NCBI GenBank assembly: GCA_963749905.1
Contig: CAVVOF010000003.1
Location: 124,001-188,000 of the forward strand
Source of the DNA: UBA10649 sp963749905
GTDB lineage: Bacteria; Actinomycetota; Actinomycetes; S36-B12
DNA: 64,000 bases
Reading direction: 5' to 3'
Part shown: positions 44,093-53,266 of the stretch, in pieces
Position numbering within the stretch: the first letter of the stretch is position 1
How the letters are laid out: each line of letters starts with the position of its first letter
Position numbers and translations under genes: made by a program
The notes under the pieces: generated by a model
Database searches by the model: none
Seen by the model: only the letters and a program-made list of their open reading frames with translations
Told to the model about the DNA's origin: nothing

Positions 44093-44376
44093 CACTCGTC
44101 CTTCTGCAGGGTCGCCCACAGCCCGTAGCCGTGCATCGCCGAGACGTCGCGCTCCATCTCGTCCCGTGATCCGCTCGACACCACCGCCCGGCCCTTCTCG
44201 TGCACATCCATCATCAGCCGCTCCGCCTTCGCTCGGTCGTACTTGAAGTACTCCATGAACACGAAGGTGACGTAGGACATCAGGTTCACCGGGTCGTTCC
44301 AGACCAGCGTGATCCACGGCAGCTCGACGTCTTCCACCAGATCGGGGCGCACGACCTCAGCGGGAGCGACGGACAT
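44092..44376 (-). CDS. clpS: ATP-dependent Clp protease adaptor ClpS
   Basis: 94 residues. WITLVWNDPVNLMSYVTFVF carries the N-degron pocket Asn-Asp, and LMMDVHEKGRAVVSSGSRDE includes the His and the second face of the pocket. ClpS delivers N-degron substrates to ClpC/ClpA. ATG 44376 is preferred over an upstream in-frame start six codons earlier because GAGAAT lies six bases before it. Confidence 0.93.
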   Translation of the reverse strand: MSVAPAEVVRPDLVEDVELPWITLVWNDPVNLMSYVTFVFMEYFKYDRAKAERLMMDVHEKGRAVVSSGSRDEMERDVSAMHGYGLWATLQKDE

Positions 44377-44382
44377 ACCGGC

Positions 44383-44388
44383 ATTCTC
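44383..44388 (-). promoter_or_regulatory. -10 box of clpS, leaderless type
   Basis: GAGAAT (second A and last T conserved) ends six bases before ATG 44376. It is divergent from the promoter at 44406-44411. Confidence 0.35.
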
Positions 44389-44405
44389 CCCCACGTCCGC
44401 ACCCC

Positions 44406-44411
44406 TACGCT
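44406..44411 (+). promoter_or_regulatory. -10 box of the class V aminotransferase, leaderless type
   Basis: TACGCT ends six bases before GTG 44418. Confidence 0.5.
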
Positions 44412-44417
44412 GGACCC

Positions 44418-46167
44418 GTGTCCGAGATCGTCATCCCGCCTCGGGACCCGAACCTTCCCGAGCCGCCCCTGCTCACCCGGATCCGCGAGGGCGTCATCGG
44501 CGACGACCAGGTGATGTGGGGCCCGTTCGGCCCCCGGCGCGTGACCTACGCGGACTACACGGCCAGCGGGCGGGCGCTCACCTTCATCGAGGACTTCATC
44601 CGCGACGAGGTGCTGCCGCGCTACGCGAACACGCACACCGAGTCCAGCGGAACCGGCCTGCAGACCACGCGGCTGCGCGAGGACGCGCGCCGGCTCATCC
44701 ACGACTCGGTCAACGGCGACGACGACACCCTCGTCATCTTCACCGGCTCAGGATCCACCGGCGCGATCGACAAGCTCATCGGCATCCTCAACCTGCGCCT
44801 GCCGGCCGACCTGGACGCCCGCTACCACCTGTCCGACGCCATCCCCGCCGACGAGCGCCCCGTCGTGTTCATCGGCCCCTTCGAGCACCACAGCAACGAA
44901 CTGCCCTGGCGCGAGTCGATCGCGGACGTCGTCGTCATCCACGAGGACTCCGACGGCCACATCGACCTCGACGACCTCGAGACTCGGCTGCACGAGTTCG
45001 CCGACCGCCCGCTTGAAGATCGCGTCGTTCAGCGCCGCGAGCAACGTCACCGGCATCGTCACGGACACCGACCGCGTTTCCCACCTCCTGCACGAGCACG
45101 GTGCCCTCGCCTTCTGGGACTACGCCGCCGCGGGCCCGTATGTGGACATCGACATGCGCGCCAGGACCGACGAGCACCGGCTCGCGTACAAGGACGCGAT
45201 CTTCCTGTCGCCGCACAAGTTCATCGGCGGACCCGGCACCCCGGGGGTACTGATCATCCGCCGCGAGCTCGCGGCCAACTCGGTGCCTGATGTGGTCGGC
45301 GGCGGAACCGTCGCGTACGTCAACGCGATGGAGCACCGCTACCTCGACGATCCCGTCCATCGCGAGGAGGGCGGCACGCCCGCGATCGTCGAGTCGATCC
45401 GCGCCGGTCTGGTCTTCCAGCTCAAGGCCGCGGTGGGCACAGACGTCATCCGCGCCCACGAGGAGGACTTCGTGCACCGCGCGATCGCCTCGTGGACCCG
45501 CAATCCGAGCCTGCAGGTCCTCGGCAACACCGAGGCCGAGCGGCTGTCCATCGTCTCGTTCGTCGTCAGGCGGCCCGGTGGCCGCTACCTGCACCACAAC
45601 TTCGTCGTGGCCGTCCTCAACGACCTGTTCGGCATCCAGTCACGCGGCGGCTGCTCCTGCGCCGGCCCCTACGGCCACCGGCTGCTCGGCATCGACCTGA
45701 CCACCTCGCACGCGTACGAGCGCGAGATCTCTCACGGCTGCGAGGGCATCAAGCCGGGGTGGGTGCGGATCAACTTCAACTACTTCGTCTCCGAGGCGGT
45801 GTTCGAGTACCTCGTCTCGGCGGTGGTGCTGGTCGCCGACCACGGGTGGAAGCTGCTGCCGCAGTATCGCTTCGACACGACCACGGGTCGCTGGCACCAT
45901 CGCAACGGCCCGGTCGAGCCGCCGCTGCGCCTGTCCCAGGTGGGCTACGACGACGACGGCGCCCTGACCTACCCCCGACACGACGACCGGGCGCCCGAGT
46001 CCGATCTCGTCGGCTACCTCGAGGACGCGCACGCGTACCTCGAGGACCTGCCGGGAGACCTCGGCGAGTCCGCCTCCGAGGCGGAGGGCCTGTCCGCGGA
46101 CTTCACCCACCTGCAGTGGTTCGACCTGCCGGCCGCCTCCCTGCGCGGGGCCGAACCTACTTCGTGA
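44418..46167 (+). CDS. Class V aminotransferase / cysteine-desulfurase-like PLP enzyme (one frameshift)
   Basis: About 582 residues, much longer than SufS (about 400). VTYADYTASGRALTFIEDFI, THTESSGTGLQTTRLREDAR and VIFTGSGSTGAIDKLIG form the N-terminal half. One extra base near 45012 shifts the frame, which continues IASFSAASNVTGIVTD, AFWDYAAAGPYVDIDM and the PLP lysine in SPHKFIGGPGTPGVL. GIQSRGGCSCAGPYGHRLLG holds a Cys pair near the place of the SufS/CsdA catalytic Cys. Cysteine desulfuration is therefore possible, which would supply sulfur for carriers such as CysO, but this long family is not characterised to my knowledge. Confidence 0.82.
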
Positions 46168-47959
46168 CGCGGATCGGGATCTCGGTCGACGCGTTCGCCA
46201 GCACCGAGCCCTTGCCCACGGCCACGACCCGGTAGATGTACTTGCCCTTCACCTTGGGCACGCTGGCCTTCAACCGGGCGCGTCCCTTCTCATTGGCCTT
46301 CTTCGTGACGACGTTCTTCCACTTCGCGCCACGCTGGATCTGCAGCGCCAGCGTCTGGCCGGCCAGCGCCGGTCGGGCCCACGCCCGCACGACGACCTTC
46401 TCGCCGCGGGGCACCCGCACGTTCTTCGGCGTAGCGGTCACCAAGGAGAGCACCTGGGTGGTGAACGGCGCACTGACGCCCTCGGTCCGGGCGTCCGCGG
46501 GCGGAGCGGCGACCTGCCAGTCGCCCGTCCCCGACGGGGCCACCTGGAAGGCCACCACGCCGTCCGGACCGGTGGCGGCGGACTGCACGTCGCTGAACCT
46601 CTTCTTGCCCTGCGGCCGGAACTGCAGGATCGCCTGCGCGCCAGCGACTGGGGCGCCGGACGAGGTGATGGTCGCCGTCACCGTGACCGGCTGCCCGAAG
46701 ACGGTGACCGGCACCCCGGCCACTGTGACGTCGGTGGACGCCGGAGCGAGCGCCTGCGCATAGCTGCGTAGCAGCGGCCACTGGGCGGGGTCGTCGCCCC
46801 CGACCGTCCAGTAGGCGGCGGCAGAGAGCCCGAACTCACCCACCAACTGGGTGCGGGCGAGCACGGCCTGCGGGCCCACCCACCACATCACCCGCTTGGC
46901 GGTACAGGTCTGCCGCACACCGGCAGAGTCGGTCCAGTTGACCTTCTTGTCGTAGTAGACGAAGTTCTCCTGATCCGTGTCGGACCACTGCACCTGATCC
47001 GAGACGCCCAGCGAGGCGAGCAGGGCCGGGATATCACGATCGGTGACCGACGCCCGCGCGGTGAGCGACCGGTAGGCCGACGAACTGGAGCTCGGGCAGT
47101 TCCCGGTCAGTCGGTAGCGGCCGTTCTCCTTGCGGGTCCACGCCCGGCCGTAGGTCGGCACGCCGATCTGGAGACGCGCCGGATCCATCACCGACGCCGA
47201 GTACTGCACGATGGCCCGCACCCACGGCATCGGCGCGATCGGCCCGTCGGCGCTGACGTGGTAGTCGTACGCCATGATCCGGACCCGGTCAGCGACCTGC
47301 CCGATGCCGGCGATGTCGTACACCCAATAGCCCGACTTGGGTCCGCAGGTGCCGCCCGTGCTGCACGGCGGCGGGATGGTGACGGAGAGCAGCTTCCCCT
47401 GCGCGTGCAGGGCGGCCGCCAGTTCCGTCACGAAGGCCGTCCAGTTCGGCTGCGTCTTCGCCCACGAGGATGACCCGTCGCTGAAGGCGAAGATCTCGTA
47501 GTCCAGGTCGATGCCGTCGTATCCGTTCGACATGACCAGGTTGACGATGTCCGAGATGTGCTGGGCGCGCAGTCCGGGATCCGCCAGTGTCGAGGCCATC
47601 CGACCCTTGCCCGAGCCGTCCGCGATCGCCGGGAGCACTACCAGCCCCGCCGCCCGCAGCTGCTGCATCGCCCAGGCGACGTTGGCCGCGCCGTTGGAGA
47701 AGTTCGGGTTCAGGCGCACCTGGACCCCACCACCGGACTTCGCCGTCGCCGAGTACCAGAACGGGGAGACGTCGGTGAACAGGTCGGCGTTCTGGACGGC
47801 CGACTGGACGCCCTCGGGATTCGATGGCGAGGTCATCCAGTACGGCATCCAGCCACTGGCGATCCTCTTGGGCACGGGTCCGTCGGCCTGGGCACTCGGG
47901 GCCGAGACGAGCCCGGCGGCCAGCAGGGCGGTCAGGAACAGCACGATCACACGGCGCAC
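46157..47959 (-). CDS. Secreted GH18-family glycosidase with C-terminal Ig-like domains
   Basis: About 600 residues. A signal peptide (VIVLFLTALLAAGLVSAPSAQA) precedes a GH18 barrel with the catalytic D-x-x-D-x-D-x-E in GYDGIDLDYEIFAF, plus VRIMAYDYHVSADGPIAPMP, IGVPTYGRAW and AAYWTVGGDDPAQWP. Residues from about 400 to the end form β-sandwich modules (VPVTVFGQPVTVTATITSSG; VRVPRGEKVVVRAWARPALA). The YaaH-like features suggest action on peptidoglycan or chitin. GTG 47959 is chosen because it begins the signal peptide; ATG 48019 is the alternative. Its end overlaps the convergent aminotransferase gene by 11 bases. Confidence 0.87.
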   Translation of the reverse strand: MRRVIVLFLTALLAAGLVSAPSAQADGPVPKRIASGWMPYWMTSPSNPEGVQSAVQNADLFTDVSPFWYSATAKSGGGVQVRLNPNFSNGAANVAWAMQQLRAAGLVVLPAIADGSGKGRMASTLADPGLRAQHISDIVNLVMSNGYDGIDLDYEIFAFSDGSSSWAKTQPNWTAFVTELAAALHAQGKLLSVTIPPPCSTGGTCGPKSGYWVYDIAGIGQVADRVRIMAYDYHVSADGPIAPMPWVRAIVQYSASVMDPARLQIGVPTYGRAWTRKENGRYRLTGNCPSSSSSAYRSLTARASVTDRDIPALLASLGVSDQVQWSDTDQENFVYYDKKVNWTDSAGVRQTCTAKRVMWWVGPQAVLARTQLVGEFGLSAAAYWTVGGDDPAQWPLLRSYAQALAPASTDVTVAGVPVTVFGQPVTVTATITSSGAPVAGAQAILQFRPQGKKRFSDVQSAATGPDGVVAFQVAPSGTGDWQVAAPPADARTEGVSAPFTTQVLSLVTATPKNVRVPRGEKVVVRAWARPALAGQTLALQIQRGAKWKNVVTKKANEKGRARLKASVPKVKGKYIYRVVAVGKGSVLANASTEIPIRVTK

Positions 47960-48045
47960 GGGGAAGCCTTCCGAGAGGTTCCAGCCATTCTGCGACACGC
48001 CGACCCGGACCCCCGGCACCGCCCCCGAACCCGGGGTGTCGCACC

Positions 48046-49287
48046 ATGGACCACGTGCGTCTTCCCCGAATGCTGTCCATGCCCATCGTCGCCGGGCTGT
48101 CCGCTGCCCTGATCGTCACCTGGGCGCCGCCCTCCGCGGCGAATCCCGACCCTGTTGTCGACGTCCTGATCAGCAAGCGGATCGAGAACAAGCGGCTGGG
48201 ACCCTCCGTGGCCCTGCTGGCGGTCGACGCGGTCACCGGCGAGGTCCTGAGCGACCACGCCAGCACCGTCCCCATGCTGCCCGCATCGAACATGAAGGTC
48301 GTCACCGCCGTCACCGCGCTGGCCACCCTGGGCACCGACACCCGGTTCGTCACGCGGGTGCGGGCCGGCGCCGCGCCCGGCGAGCTGATCCTCGAGGGCG
48401 GCGGCGAGCCGATGCTGAGCACGAAGGACCTCCGCAAGCTCGCCAACAAGGCCTCCCGGACCCTTCCGGTCGGCACTCCCCTGGTCGTGCGCGTGGACGA
48501 CGACATGTTCCAGGACCCGGGCCGCGCTCCCGGCTGGACCAGTTCGTACATACCCTCGGTCGCGGCCTCCGTGCGCGCCCTCGCCCGGGCGTGGGACTAC
48601 AGCCGAGATCCCAGCGCGAATGCGGCCGCCGTGTTCGTGAAGCGCCTGCGGGCGCTCGGCTACCCGGTGACCCTCGGCGCTCCCGCTGATGCCGGCGAGG
48701 CACCAGTCGTCGCCGAGACGAAGGGCACCACCTCCGGCGACGCCGTCCGCATCATGCTGCGCATCTCCGAGAACAACGTGGCCGAGGTGCTGTACCGGCA
48801 CGTGGCCCGGGTGACCGGCTTCCCCACCACGTGGGACGGATCACGACAGGCGGCGGAGCAGGTACTGCGCAACCTCGGCGTGGACCCGACCGGGATGGCC
48901 CTGCTCGATGGGAGCGGGCTGTCGCGCAAGGACCGGCTCAGCCCCCGCTTCCTCGTCGACGTGCTGCGCGTGGCCCGGGTGGCAAACCCGGCCGCCTTCG
49001 CGGTCATGTTCGAGGACACCGCGATGCCCATCGCCGGCGTCAGCGGGACCCTGGACGACCGGTACGGACGGTTCACGACGAAGCAGTCCCGGTGCGCCAA
49101 GGGCGTGATCCGGGCCAAGACCGGGACCCTCTACGACACCATCGGGCTGTCGGGCATCTCGCTGTCGACCTCTGGTGAGCGGATCTTCTCGATCCTGGTG
49201 AACGACCGACCGCAGCGGTACATCCCGCTGGCGACGCGGCAGGCGGTGGACGGCCTGGCCGCCACCATCAACGGCTGCTGGAACTAG
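48046..49287 (+). CDS. dacB: D-alanyl-D-alanine carboxypeptidase/endopeptidase, PBP4 (DacB) type
   Basis: 413 residues. The signal peptide (MLSMPIVAGLSAALIVTWAP) is followed by the class C low-mass PBP motifs: S-x-x-K in MLPASNMKVVTAV, S-x-N in RISENNVAEVLYRH and K-T-G in VIRAKTGTLYDTIG. The insert domain between the first two motifs (TRFVTRVRAGAAPGELILEG) is typical of PBP4. It trims or cleaves peptidoglycan cross-links outside the membrane. It is divergent from the GH18 gene, so both may serve wall remodelling. Confidence 0.93.
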   Translation: MDHVRLPRMLSMPIVAGLSAALIVTWAPPSAANPDPVVDVLISKRIENKRLGPSVALLAVDAVTGEVLSDHASTVPMLPASNMKVVTAVTALATLGTDTRFVTRVRAGAAPGELILEGGGEPMLSTKDLRKLANKASRTLPVGTPLVVRVDDDMFQDPGRAPGWTSSYIPSVAASVRALARAWDYSRDPSANAAAVFVKRLRALGYPVTLGAPADAGEAPVVAETKGTTSGDAVRIMLRISENNVAEVLYRHVARVTGFPTTWDGSRQAAEQVLRNLGVDPTGMALLDGSGLSRKDRLSPRFLVDVLRVARVANPAAFAVMFEDTAMPIAGVSGTLDDRYGRFTTKQSRCAKGVIRAKTGTLYDTIGLSGISLSTSGERIFSILVNDRPQRYIPLATRQAVDGLAATINGCWN

Positions 49288-49297
49288 GCGGTCGCAC

Positions 49298-49945
49298 TCA
49301 GCGCAGGGCGCGGGCGATCTCGCCGGCGGCCCGGGCCACCCGGGGCCCGACGTCGATGTCGTTGAGCTCACGCAGGGCCAGCACTCCGACACTGGCCTCC
49401 AGACCGGGCACCCCGAGCACCGGCACCGCGATGCCGTAGGCACCCTGCGGCCCGTCGCCGGTCGCCACCACCCACGGCGGGTCCAGCGGACGGCCCGCCG
49501 TGGTGCGGGCCGCGAGGATGGCCCGTCCCCCGGCGGAGTTCTCCAGCGGCTGCCGCGCGCCGGCGCGCGACGCGACGTGCACGTCGGACCGGGTGGGCTC
49601 GACGACGACGGCCGACAGCGCCTCCTGACCGTCGACGACGGTGAGCACCGCCGTCGCGTTGACCGCGTCGGCCAGCAGCCGCAGAGCCGGCAGCGCGGTG
49701 TCGCGCACCACCGGCTGGACCTGCTGGCCCATCGACAGCATGCCCAGCCCCAGCCGGCAGCGACCGTCCGCCGAGCGGCGGATGAACGCATGCTGCTCGA
49801 GCGTCACCACCAGCCGGTAGACGACGGTGCGGCCCACGCCGAGGGCTGCCGCCAGTTCGGTGACGGTGAGTCCGTCAGGGGACCCAGCCACCACCTCAAG
49901 GACGCGCAGCCCCCGGTCGAGGGTCTGGGAGGTCTCAGCTGCCAT
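49298..49945 (-). CDS. IclR-family transcriptional regulator
   Basis: 215 residues. An N-terminal winged helix-turn-helix (QTLDRGLRVLEVVAGSPDGL...TVTELAAALGVGRTVVYRLV) is followed by an effector domain (LRLLADAVNATAVLTVVDGQ ... YGIAVPVLGVPGLEASVGVL). It ends 11 bases after the dacB stop on the other strand and may control its own neighbourhood. The ligand is unknown. Confidence 0.9.
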   Translation of the reverse strand: MAAETSQTLDRGLRVLEVVAGSPDGLTVTELAAALGVGRTVVYRLVVTLEQHAFIRRSADGRCRLGLGMLSMGQQVQPVVRDTALPALRLLADAVNATAVLTVVDGQEALSAVVVEPTRSDVHVASRAGARQPLENSAGGRAILAARTTAGRPLDPPWVVATGDGPQGAYGIAVPVLGVPGLEASVGVLALRELNDIDVGPRVARAAGEIARALR

Positions 49946-49957
49946 CTGCCGGACGGA

Positions 49958-50527
49958 TCAGGCCTTGGCCAGCGACCGCAGCTTGAATGCGGCGACGATC
50001 TCGAAGATGCCGCCGACGATCAGGAAGATGCCGGTGACCCACGCCAGCGTCGCCAGCGAGATGCCTGGCCACACCAGGACCGCCATGCCGCCGATCAGCA
50101 TGATGATGCCGCCGAAGATGTTCCAGCCACGGCCTTCCGAGCGCTCAGCCGACTCGAAGAGCAGGCCGAAGCCACGGAACAGGAACGCGATGCCGATGAA
50201 GATGGCCAGCAGTTCCACCGCACGCCAGATGCCACTGACCGCGAACAGGCCCAGCAGCAGCGAGATGGTGCCGAAGACGAACATCAGCGCGCGCATACCG
50301 CCGGAGAGCCCACGGCTGAAGCCGCGAACGATCTGGAAGATGCCCGAGACCAGCAGGTAGGCGCCGAGCAGGATGGCCAGCACGATGATCGTCGCGCCCG
50401 GCCAGACCAGCGCCATGATGCCGATGATGATGCTGATGACGCCCAGTGCGAGGACCAGGCCCCAGTGCTTGCCCACCTCCGCCATGTCCTCCTCGACGAA
50501 GATGACGTCGGGATCTGCAGTTGCCAT
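49958..50527 (-). CDS. HdeD-family (DUF308) membrane protein
   Basis: 189 residues with six membrane segments in three repeated pairs: LVLALGVISIIIGIMALVW, IIVLAILLGAYLLVSGIFQI, ALMFVFGTISLLLGLFAV, VELLAIFIGIAFLFRGFG, IFGGIIMLIGGMAVLVWPG and LAWVTGIFLIVGGIFEIV. HdeD is linked to acid resistance in enterobacteria. In actinobacteria its role is unclear. Start ATG 50527 has a strong GAGGAGGAG ribosome site. Confidence 0.88.
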   Translation of the reverse strand: MATADPDVIFVEEDMAEVGKHWGLVLALGVISIIIGIMALVWPGATIIVLAILLGAYLLVSGIFQIVRGFSRGLSGGMRALMFVFGTISLLLGLFAVSGIWRAVELLAIFIGIAFLFRGFGLLFESAERSEGRGWNIFGGIIMLIGGMAVLVWPGISLATLAWVTGIFLIVGGIFEIVAAFKLRSLAKA

Positions 50528-50610
50528 TGCTCCTCCTCATATCGCGCTGCACTCGCAGCGCATGGCACCACTGTAGGACGCATTCGACCGGATACCGGTC
50601 GCGACACCTG

Positions 50611-51348
50611 TCACACCAGGATTCGCGCGAGGAAGTCCCGCGTCTGCTGCTCCCGCGGGTCCGTGAAGAACTGCTCCGGCGGTGCCTGCTCGAGCACGAT
50701 CCCGTCGTTCAGGAAGCACACCCGGTCGGCGACCTCGCGCGCGAAGCCCATCTCGTGCGTGGCCATCACGATCGTCAGGCCGCCGTGCTTGAGCTCTCGC
50801 ACCGCGTCGAGCACCTCCCCGACCAGGAGCGGGTCGAGGGCCGACGTGATCTCGTCGAAGAGCATCAGCTCCGGCTGCATGGCCAGCGCCCGCACGATGG
50901 CCACCCGCTGCGCCTGGCCGCCGGAGAGCCGGTCGGGGTACTCGCGGGCCTTGGCGCCCAGCCCGAAGCGGTCGAGCAGCGTCATCGCCTCCTCCCGAGC
51001 CTGCGAGGCGTCCACGCCCACCACCTTCCGTGGCGCCAGCGTGATGTTGTCGAGCACCGTCATGTGCGGGAAGAGGTTGTACGACTGGAACACGATGCCC
51101 ACGCGGCGCCGCACCTCGTCGAGGTTCACCGAGGGCGCCGTGACGTCGACGTCACCGTCCAGCACGATCCGACCGGCGTCGACCGGCTCCAGGCCGTTCA
51201 CGCAGCGCAGCAGCGTCGACTTGCCGGAGCCCGACGCGCCGATCAGCACCACCACCTCATGGGCGCTCACCTGCAGGTCGAGTCCGCGCAGGACGGGATG
51301 CTCCTCGAACGACTTCCACACGCCCGTCACGTCCAGCAGCGGCGTCAT
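50611..51348 (-). CDS. Polar amino acid ABC importer ATP-binding protein (GlnQ type)
   Basis: 245 residues. Walker A IGASGSGKSTLLRCVN, Q-loop VGIVFQSYNLFPHMTVLDNI, signature YPDRLSGGQAQRVAIVRALA, Walker B LMLFDEITSALDP and H-loop MATHEM. FQ-x-NLFPH is characteristic of polar amino acid importers. Overlaps the permease gene by four bases. Confidence 0.95.
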   Translation of the reverse strand: MTPLLDVTGVWKSFEEHPVLRGLDLQVSAHEVVVLIGASGSGKSTLLRCVNGLEPVDAGRIVLDGDVDVTAPSVNLDEVRRRVGIVFQSYNLFPHMTVLDNITLAPRKVVGVDASQAREEAMTLLDRFGLGAKAREYPDRLSGGQAQRVAIVRALAMQPELMLFDEITSALDPLLVGEVLDAVRELKHGGLTIVMATHEMGFAREVADRVCFLNDGIVLEQAPPEQFFTDPREQQTRDFLARILV

Positions 51349-52226
51349 GCGACACCCCCTGCACGCTGACGCCGTGACATCCGCGTCTGCACCCAGTCCG
51401 CGAACCGGGTCATCGGGATGGTCAGCGCGATGAAGATCGCCGCGGCCGCCACGTACGGCGTGTAGTTGAACGTCGACGACGCGTCGATCTGCGCCTGGCG
51501 CAGCACCTCGATCGGTCCCAGCACGGAGACGAGCGCAGTGTCCTTCTGCAGCGAGATGAAGTCGTTGAGGAGCGGCGGCACGACGTTGCGCACCGCCTGC
51601 GGCAGCACCACGAACCGGTTCGTCTGCCAGACCGAGAGCCCGAGAGATCGGGCGGCCATCCGCTGGCTCGGGTGCACCGAGCCGATCCCCGCACGGAACA
51701 CCTCGGCAACGTAGGCGCTGTACGACAGGATCAATGCGACCGTCCCCCAGAACACCGGGTCCGAGGGCACGCCCTGGAGCCGGAGTGCGGGGACTCCGAA
51801 GCCGAGCAGGAAGATCACCAGGATGGTCGGAATGCCGCGGAAGACGTCGACGTAGATCGTCGCCACGACGCGCAGCGGCAGGAAGACCGGCGCCCGCAAG
51901 GTGCGGGTCAGCGCGATCAGCAGGCTGAACACGAGGATCAGCGGCTCAGCGATCAGGAAGATCTTGACGTTCAGCAGGAACGCCTCGAGCAGCCCCGGCA
52001 GCGAGTCGGTGAACTGCTCCGCGCTGAAGAAGGTCTCCTGCACGACCGGCCACCCCGGCGTGCGCGAGACGAGCAACGACACGGCGGCGACGAACACGAC
52101 CAGGCTGGCCATGCCGACGAGGGCGTTGCGACGCCCCGCACGACGCTCCAGCGCCTGGCGCACCGGGTCGCGGTAGGCGACCGGTGCGCCAGGCGCTGGC
52201 GGCGTCATCGTCGGGTGATCACTCAT
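51345..52226 (-). CDS. Polar amino acid ABC importer permease (HisM type)
   Basis: 293 residues. After a cytoplasmic N-terminus (TPPAPGAPVAYRDPVRQALE) there are five to six membrane segments and the EAA coupling loop (MAARSLGLSVWQTNRFVVLP). The AFLLNVKIFLIAEPLILVFS and YSAYVAEVFRAGIGSVHPSQ stretches are family-typical. It stands between the binding protein and ATPase genes. Confidence 0.94.
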   Translation of the reverse strand: MSDHPTMTPPAPGAPVAYRDPVRQALERRAGRRNALVGMASLVVFVAAVSLLVSRTPGWPVVQETFFSAEQFTDSLPGLLEAFLLNVKIFLIAEPLILVFSLLIALTRTLRAPVFLPLRVVATIYVDVFRGIPTILVIFLLGFGVPALRLQGVPSDPVFWGTVALILSYSAYVAEVFRAGIGSVHPSQRMAARSLGLSVWQTNRFVVLPQAVRNVVPPLLNDFISLQKDTALVSVLGPIEVLRQAQIDASSTFNYTPYVAAAAIFIALTIPMTRFADWVQTRMSRRQRAGGVA

Positions 52227-52241
52227 GTGATCGGGGTTCCG

Positions 52242-53213
52242 CTACTCCGTGAAGTAGGGAGCGGTGTCGCCCGCGAGCCACTCGTCCTGGATGGCCTGCA
52301 GCTCGCCGGTGGCCTTCAGGTCGTCGAGCACGAGGTTCACGCACTGGACCAGGGGGTTGCCCTTGGCGAACAGCAGCCCGAACTCCTCGCCGCCCTCGGA
52401 CGCCTCGAACTGGCCGACGATCTTCGAGTCGTCGATCTCCGCCGCGGTGATGTAGTACGCGGTGGGCAGGTCGACGACGATGCCCTCGATCTGGCCGTTG
52501 TTCAGCGCGCTCTTGGCGTCGTTGGTGTCGTTGTAGACGTAGGGGTCCTCAGTCGGCTGCACCACGTCGGTGATGAAGTCGAGGCTGGTGGTGCCGACCT
52601 GAGCGCCGAGCTTGGCGTTGCGCAGCTCGTCGAGGGTGGTGGCACCGGCGATGGCCGAGTCGTTGAGCGCCACGACGGCCTGGTTGACCGTGTAGTAGCC
52701 CTGCGAGAAGTCGACGGCCTTCTGTCGCTTCGGCGTCACCGAGATCTGGTTGATGTCGAAGTCGAAGTCCTTGTCGCCGGGCGCGTAGGACTTGTTGAAC
52801 GGCACGACCGTCCAGGTGACGTCGGTCGGCGCGAAGCCGAGGCCGTTCGCCACCGCGTACGCGACGGCGGACTCGAAGCCCTGGCCGTTGGTCGGGTCGT
52901 CGTCGACGAAGTACGGCGGGTACGCAGGCGTGTCGGTGCCGACGGTCAGGGTGCCCGGGTTCACCAGGGTCAGGTTCTCCGGGGAGCACTCGGCCGGCAG
53001 CGCGGCGACAGTCTCCTCGGGGCTCGCTGCAGCGGATGCGGCCGCACTGGCCTCCTCGGACGCGGGAGCCGAGGACGCGGCCTCGGTCGCAGCCGCAGGG
53101 GACTCGGCCGCCGGGGTGGCGGACTCCTCCTGGGCGCACCCTGCAAGCAGGGCGCCGGCGGACAGCAGGGCGACGGTCGGCATCAGCAGACGACGTGTTT
53201 TCAAGCCGGTCAT
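52242..53213 (-). CDS. Polar amino acid ABC importer solute-binding lipoprotein
   Basis: 323 residues. Lipobox LLAGC (Cys26) is followed by an Ala/Ser/Glu-rich linker of about 45 residues that tethers the domain. The family 3 fold has LTVGTDTPAYPPYFVDDDP, QGFESAVAYAVANGLG, DFDFDINQISVTPKRQKAVDFSQGYY segments (given here in parts) and KLGAQVGTTSLDFI. The ligand is probably a polar amino acid. ATG 53213 has AAGGAGATC upstream. Confidence 0.92.
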   Translation of the reverse strand: MTGLKTRRLLMPTVALLSAGALLAGCAQEESATPAAESPAAATEAASSAPASEEASAAASAAASPEETVAALPAECSPENLTLVNPGTLTVGTDTPAYPPYFVDDDPTNGQGFESAVAYAVANGLGFAPTDVTWTVVPFNKSYAPGDKDFDFDINQISVTPKRQKAVDFSQGYYTVNQAVVALNDSAIAGATTLDELRNAKLGAQVGTTSLDFITDVVQPTEDPYVYNDTNDAKSALNNGQIEGIVVDLPTAYYITAAEIDDSKIVGQFEASEGGEEFGLLFAKGNPLVQCVNLVLDDLKATGELQAIQDEWLAGDTAPYFTE

Positions 53214-53266
53214 GGCGGGAGATCTCCTTCACGCCCACAGCGTTCGCATGGGCGACGCACATCCTG

